This document shows, piece by piece, positions 58,740 to 64,000 of a stretch of 64,000 nt of DNA. How positions within the stretch are numbered: the stretch's first letter is position 1; each line of letters begins with the position of its first letter. Made by a program: the position numbers and the translations under genes. Under the pieces are notes generated by a model, which saw nothing but the letters and a program-made list of their open reading frames with translations, did not search any database and had not been told where the DNA came from. The stretch is from Paralithodes platypus (Eukaryota > Arthropoda > Malacostraca > Decapoda > Lithodidae), in the NCBI GenBank assembly GCA_032716605.1, contig CM064545.1, positions 12,183,479 through 12,247,478 on the forward strand, in the 5' to 3' direction.

Positions 58740-59360
58740 TCAGATCACTTCACTCACTTAAAAACACTTAACTCACTTTAAAAACACTAAACTCACTTTA
58801 AAAACACTTCACTCCCTTCAGGTCGCTTCACTTGCTTAAATAGGCCTAACCGAAAACAACAAATTTGAAATACACACAAATAGGTTATCAGCGGTGATAG
58901 CCTAACCGAAAACTAAAACAAAAGAAAATTAAATTTGAATACGCAGTGATAGCCGAACAGAAAACAATTTTATGTTTATTTAAACAGAAATAGGCTACCA
59001 GGGGTTATAGCCTATCCTAACCGAAAACAAAAATTATGAAATACCGGTACGCAGAAATAGGCCACCAGCGGTGATAGCCTAACTGAAAATTTAAAAATTG
59101 AAGTAAGCAGAAATAGGCCACCAGGGATGATAGCCTAGACTAACCGAAAACAAACATAACCAAAAACAAAAATGATGAAATACCGGTACGCAGAAATAGG
59201 CCACCAGCGGTGATAGCCTAACTGAAAATTTAAAAATTGAAGTACTGTACGCAGAAATAGGCCACCAGGGATGATAGCCTAGACTAACCGAAAACAAAAA
59301 TAACCAAAAACTAAAAAGTATGAAATATGCAGAAGTAGGCTACCAGGGGTGATAACCTAC
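58740..59360 (-). repeat. Tandem repeats in the CR1-like 5' region
   Basis: Two types: short ACTCACTTTAAAAACACT units (58745-58815), and larger units of 60-130 bp with GCAGAAATAGGCCACCAGSG-like, GTGATAGCCTAACTGAAAA-like and CCGAAAACAAA segments (58845-59360), partly arranged as a higher-order pair. Position upstream of ORF1 resembles promoter monomers of some LINEs. Confidence 0.75.
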
Positions 59361-59859
59361 CTAAAAAAGCAAAACAAATATATATATATATAATAGAATA
59401 TGTAACTAAATATACAATTCACCAAATAGAGATTATATAAAAATAAAGTGTAACTGCACACAAGGGGTTAATATACTGTATCAACAGATGGCGCTGGTGT
59501 CACTGTAGGCTAGTCAAGCAGGATTATATTTAGATAAACAAAGTTATCAGTCAAAGGTTACTACAAGATCATGCAAGCAACAATTAAAATTACAGATATA
59601 TATAGATACAGTAAGATACTGAATACGATAACTACTAGAGTTAATAAAAAAATACAAAGCTAGGTCGATTAGAGGTGCGCGTGCGTCGTCTGCTACAAGC
59701 TAGGATAACAAATGTAAACAACAATGTTTATCATTCAGAAAAGCAATAAAATAACATGCACGGCAACTACAGAACTATGTGGAGGTTAAACAAGCACTTA
59801 ACTACTGTTCATGCAATGAATAAATGGAATTGGGATATGAAATACTCAAATTAGGATCG
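59361..59859. other. Unassigned AT-rich DNA
   Basis: A short (TA)n near 59380; nothing else recognised. Confidence 0.35.
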
Positions 59860-60275
59860 AGTTTTCTCAGTGGCGATGCGGAGCTGTTGGCGGTGCTAAA
59901 GCCGACGGGTGAGAGGAAGTGTAGTATATATGAAGTGTGCATTAGCTCCCATGGAGAGATAGACAGACAAATGAGTAAGTATGACACCGATGTGGTGTGG
60001 ATGTGGATGTGCTAGAGAGTGTGGTGAGGATCACATTGAGGAATTTTGATAATATGGAGAGTATAGTGAGTGAGAGAATGACTAAACTAATGTTGGAGAG
60101 TGAGGTGGAAGGGCATAGAGGGAGAGAAAGACCAAAAATAAGGTGGAGAGATGGAGTTGAGAGGTATTCAAGTCACTTGTAACTGGTTTTGGGTTGGAGG
60201 AGTGGTGCCGGCTAATGGATGACAGAGGTGCATGAAGGCGATTCATTCTCATCCACGCCCTCGGGTATTAATAGA
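59860..60275 (+). pseudogene. RTE-like LINE 3' fragment
   Basis: Matches the C-terminal coding end of the RTE-like element (51510-51850): a RDRQTNE-like segment, DVLESVVRITLRNFDNMESIVSERM, SEVEGHRGRERPKIRW, then a trace of the 3' end (CACGCCCTCGGGTATTAATAG) and ATTATCACCAACCAACCAAT. The latter sequence recurs at 63738-63757. Confidence 0.75.
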
Positions 60276-60384
60276 TATTATCACCAACCAACCAATAAAC
60301 TTACAAATAAACCTAACTAATACCATCAATGACAGTAATGAATATATGTGGTACTCATATATTTGAATTTGGATATAGCTCCAC
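60276..60384. repeat. SINE body fragment
   Basis: CAATAAACTTACAAATAAAC and ATGTGGTACTCA match 63757-63817, the body of the terminal SINE, but the tRNA-like head is missing here. Confidence 0.6.
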
Positions 60385-63300
60385 AAACACGACCCAAATT
60401 CAAAACCGCATGGGATAACGACCGAGGACCGAGGACAGCCATGAATGTAAATGTGGATCCAAACAGAACCAAAAATTTGATTAAAGAGCGTTCTATGAGT
60501 TCTAAAGCCGCAACTTTAAAGGTTTTCTATGCAAACGCTCGTAGCATACGCAATACATTTTCAGATTTAGAGGAACTAGTGTTTACAGAAAATTATGATG
60601 TGATTGGCATAACAGAAAATCTTGGCTCAGTACAGAAGATAGAGATTTTTTTAGCAGAGTATCAACTTCCCGGTTATGTAATGTTTGAGAAAAGCCGAAT
60701 AAATATAAATGGAGGTGGCGTTTTACTTTATATCAAAGAAAGTCTTAACACGACCCTCCTGTCAAAACCTCAAATTGTGAACGTCGACACATCTTTTGCA
60801 TTAATATACAGACCTCCAGCTCAATCAGTGCAAACTGACCGAGAAATTTACGAACAAATTGCAGATGTAAGTAACTCACAAGATACTGTAATTTTTGGCG
60901 ACTTTAATTTACCTGTGACCAAGTGGGGCGATACTCTTACTTCACACTCCGGATATGACTTGTATGCGAACTTCCAAGAGAGTTCACTCTATCAATTTGT
61001 TCGATCGCCGACCCGTGGTAATAACGTTCTTGACCTTGGACTTCCAACAAAAGAAGAATTGATAGAGAATTTGAATGTTGGTGATGAATTCAGTAACAGA
61101 GACCATCGTACAATAACTTTCAATTTAAAGTTTACTAGTAACGAACCAAATAGCAGCATCGAAAAAGTCCCTAATTTCAAAAAAGCAAACTTTCATAAAC
61201 TTAGAGCTATGTTTAAAGAAATTGACTGGAGCTCTTTAATTAACAATAATGACATAAATAATGAAACCACTTACCTAAAAGCAGTGCAAGACTGCATACC
61301 ATCGAAAATACGGCGTACAGGCCATAATAATAAGCCCAAATGGTGGAATACAGATATTTCAAACTGTCTGCTTGCTAAAAGGTTTGCTAATGATAGATTA
61401 AAATCCTCACAAAATGACGAAGAATGGGTGAAATTTGTAGAGCTACGACGCAAAGCCAAAAAGTTAATTAAGAAAAGTAAAAAGACCTTGGAGTTACATG
61501 TTGCGAATCAAAGTAAAACAAACCCGAAAGAATTCTATAGTTATATCAGAAAGAAAAAAGTAGTTACTTCAACTGTTGGACCGTTAGTCGATGAAAATTG
61601 AAAATACACCAAAGACGAAGTACAAATGAATAATGCCCTCAATACGTTCTTTGCATCAGTTTTTACAACAGAGGACCTCAGTGATATCCCTACACCATCG
61701 CCGATTCAGATTGATAATTCAGATGTTCTAAGCAATATCACCGTTACAGAGAGAGAAGTATTGAATTGTTTAGATAAATTCGAGGTAAATAAAATGCCTG
61801 GACCTGATACAATCTCACCTAGAGTTCTACAGGAAGCTAAGGATGAGCTCTCCAAACCACTGACATTGCTATTCAATAAATCCTTGCAGTCTGGAACTAT
61901 GCCTGATCAGTGGAAGCTAGCCAACATAACACCGATATTCAAAACAGGCAGCAAATCCCTACCCAGTAACTATCGTCCAATTAGCTTAACCTCATTTGTA
62001 TGTAAAATGCTGGAAACACTCATAAGAGAGAGACTCGTAAATCACTTAGAGGAAAATAACATACTTAAAGATACTCAACACGGCTTTCGTAAAACACGTT
62101 CCTGTTTAACAAACCTCTTAGACTTCTTCCACGATATCCTCAATCTCTACGATGAGAGTAAAGCTGTAGATATTATATACCTTGATTTTCAAAAGGCCTT
62201 TGACAAAGTTCCCCACAAACGTTTACTGCTACAACTAAAAGCGCATGGAATACAAGACGGTGTGTTGAAATGGATAGAAAATTGGCTCAGCGACAGAAAG
62301 CAAAGAGTAGTCATAAACGGTAAGGCATCTAAATGGACCAATGTAAGTAGTGGGGTACCCCAGGGATCGGTACTAGGACCAATTAACTTTCTAATTTATA
62401 TCAACGACATATATGAGGGTCTCACCTGTACAATCTCAAAATTTGCTGACGATACACAAATTGCAAATAGCTACTCTCAAAAGAGCAAGTTGACGATATG
62501 CAACACAATCTAGATAAGTTGTCATGTTGGGCCCAAATTTGGCAAATGAGTTTCAATGCGGATAAATGTAAAGTACTGTATATCGGATACCAAAATGAAA
62601 AAGCAAACTATTCGATGAATGGCACTCAGCTTAATGTAAACAGAGAAACCGATCTGGGAGTAACAATATCGAGTAACCTAAAACCGAGTCAACAATGTTC
62701 AGAAGTTGTTAAGAAGGCAAACAAAATAATTGGCTTTATAGGCAGGTCATTTGAGCATAAATCCAAAGAAGTTATCCTAACCCTTTACAATTCCTCAGTC
62801 CGTCCTCCTCTGGAATACTGCGTTCAATCCTGGTGCCCTTATTACCAAAAAGATATAAACAAGCTAGAACGAGTATAACGTAGAGTTACCAAAATGATAC
62901 CTAGCCTAAAGAACAAACCATACGAGGAGCGTCTTAGAGAATTAAGTCTATTTCCTTTAACCCAGCACAGAATAAGAGGCGACATAATTCAAGTGTTCAA
63001 CCTCATCAAAGGCATCGACAATATGAACTGTAGTAAGTACTTCACTATCGACCAATCTATTTACACGCGGGGAAACGGTTGCAAAATTATTGGTAACTCT
63101 TTGAACTCACACGAATCTAAGAATTTCTTCTTCAATCGAGTTGTCAACTTGTGGAATGGGCTTCCCCGAGACTTTATAGACTGCAGCACCGTTGATTCAT
63201 TTAAACTTCGCCTAGACAAATATCTCGCATCAAACCCGCGACTGACTGCGTTTGTAAATGAATAACTTTATTTTATCCCCCCCTCAGTTACTAACCCATC

Positions 63301-63480
63301 TGTCCCCTACTAACTTCCTAATCCTGCCACGGACATTAATTCGAGGGCAGTAGTTCCCTTACCAATGTTCCCTTACCCACTATAAACCACTGTTTGGACA
63401 CTTGATCCTCAGTGTTTTGGAGGACAAGCAGCCTAGAAGGGTCACTAGACCTGTTGTTGCTTGCTTGATTTCCTTTGTAC
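60385..63480 (+). mobile_element. CR1-like LINE, plus-strand copy, 5' truncated
   Basis: Starts in the ORF1-ORF2 spacer (GACCGAGGACAGCCATGAAT, also in the minus-strand copy) and includes all of ORF2 and the 3' UTR to GATTTCCTTTGTACTCC. Inverted relative to the copy at 54263-59360. Still highly similar to it, so both are relatively recent. Confidence 0.85.
60499..63265 (+). pseudogene. CR1-like ORF2 with intact RT core but stops and frameshifts
   Basis: Endonuclease FYANARSIRN, ITENLG, FGDFNLPVTKWGD, RDHRTITF. Compared with the other copy, ITESWLN is altered and part of the SFVLIKNNKGTK segment is deleted. A TGA (VDEN-stop) at 61601 separates the endonuclease part from RT (61626-62513): MPGPDTISPRVL, YRPISLTSF, HGFRKTRSCLTNL, IYLDFQKAFDKVPH (catalytic Asp), SGVPQGSVLGPINFLIYIND and KFADDTQIANS (catalytic DD). 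At 62498-62513 the frame changes to the thumb/C-terminus (LDKLSCWAQIWQ...), then TAA after ERV at 62878 and a final part 62894-63265 ending FVNE. The frame change near 62480-62513 is also present in the minus-strand copy. Confidence 0.9.
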
Positions 63481-63485
63481 TCCAT

Positions 63486-63555
63486 TGATTTAAACCTAGG
63501 ATACTCACATCGAAATTCTGCGCACTAACCATTACATTATCAAGACAGTTAAGGG
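63486..63555 (-). repeat. tRNA-derived SINE head, copy 1
   Basis: Minus-strand sequence similar to 63821-63891 throughout; the B box has decayed to GGTTTAAATCA (63486-63496) and the A box to TAATGTAATGG (63529-63539). Starts directly at the CR1-like 3' end. Confidence 0.6.
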
Positions 63556-63737
63556 TTTATGCACCAGCCTTTGAAGGATTATCCATTCTTGAATACTGGA
63601 TATTAATCTAGGTATGTACATATACCCAACAGCACTATAATAGCCTAATGATTACACGAATGGAAGGGGTAATTGATGGGCACTTAACCACAAGGGAAAG
63701 CCTCCTTCGAATTATTCCTGAACCTGAATAAATTCAT

Positions 63738-63891
63738 ATTATCACCAACCCACCAATTAACTTACAAATAAACCTAATTAATAAAATCAATGAAACTAAT
63801 GAATACATGTGGTACTCAATGGATTCGAACCTAGGAAACTCACACAGAAATTCCGCGCAGTAACCATTACGCTATGAAGACAGTTAATGCA
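63738..63891 (-). repeat. tRNA-derived SINE, copy 2
   Basis: Minus strand: A box TAGCGTAATGG (63864-63874), perfect B box GGTTCGAATCC (63821-63831), starts 43 bp apart, followed by a body that runs to about 63738 (GGTGGGTTGGTGATAAT). The body recurs at 60258-60345. Weak tRNA folding, so a SINE and not a tRNA gene. Confidence 0.7.
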
Positions 63892-64000
63892 TTTGGCATT
63901 AAATGTATAAACAGATAGGACACCTCAAATACCTAGTTAACATTGCATTGCAAGTATTGTCTTACAAAAGAGGTATATCACGTGGCACTTACAGTAACCA
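63892..64000. other. Unassigned window end
   Basis: AT-rich, nothing recognised. Confidence 0.3.

Larger units (their letters stand above)
54263..59360 (-). mobile_element. CR1-like LINE, minus-strand copy
   Basis: Reads right to left: 5' region with tandem repeats (about 59360-58740), ORF1 (58722-57607), spacer with a TTAA MITE (57482-56875), ORF2 remains (56864-54460) and a 3' UTR shared with the plus-strand copy (to about 54263, matching 63266-63480). ORF2 lacks the central RT. Confidence 0.85.

Overview
The window is eukaryotic and reads as repeat-dense intergenic DNA from an arthropod, most likely a decapod crustacean. The clues are arthropod-type BEL/Pao, CR1/Jockey-like and RTE-like retrotransposons, Penelope-like elements, a short TTAGG-type telomeric motif, long (TA)n arrays and many short inverted-repeat elements. 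The host assignment comes from recalled family resemblance, not a search. I recognise no intact host gene. Every coding region I can support belongs to a mobile element.

Layout. 1-4.5 kb: a 180-bp near-perfect palindrome, a TTAA-flanked MITE and AT-rich unassigned DNA. 4.56-8.75 kb: a decayed BEL/Pao retrotransposon cut off inside integrase. 8.76-16.9 kb: TTAA-flanked MITEs, a LINE RT fragment with internal tandem duplications, a minisatellite, a tRNA-derived SINE, a promoter-like CRE/CCAAT/TATA cluster and a second palindrome. 16.9-19.9 kb: a tandem repeat packed with AGGTCA half-sites. 20-24.2 kb: opposed tRNA-like sequences, a decayed RTE-like copy and two MITEs. 24.4-28.2 kb: a dead Jockey/CR1-like LINE split by a MITE. 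29.2-30.7 kb: a mariner-like noncoding element with a MITE inside one terminal repeat.

31.4-41.8 kb is the most interesting region. It is a Penelope-like element (PLE) with inverted terminal repeats, and its right arm is split by a 6.3-kb LINE flanked by a 13-bp target-site duplication. The PLE carries RT and GIY-YIG endonuclease regions (frameshifted), hammerhead-ribozyme-like motifs in both arms, and TATA/CCAAT promoters in both arms. Its left arm holds an intact 365-codon ORF, in the opposite orientation, for a protein with a Y-box-type cold-shock domain. Read from its own promoter, this looks like a previously undescribed PLE ORF1. The LINE has a three-zinc-knuckle ORF1, an APE/RT ORF2 with a YAED active-site variant, and a 5S-rRNA-derived segment in its 3' region.

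42-48.6 kb is mostly unassigned DNA, one MITE, an RTE fragment and A/T-rich simple sequence. 48.7-51.85 kb is a nearly complete RTE-like LINE embedded in (TA)n. 52.4-53.2 kb holds MITEs. 54.26-63.48 kb holds two CR1-like copies in opposite orientation: the left one has an intact ORF1 with an SGNH-hydrolase-like domain but has lost its RT core, and the right one keeps the RT core but has stops. The last 0.5 kb carries two copies of a tRNA-derived SINE.

Taken together, the window is a nest of insertions. Four MITE insertions can be shown, from an internal empty site, reading frame or paralogue, to have gone into TTAA (once with an imperfect right copy). This is the behaviour of piggyBac-type transposases.
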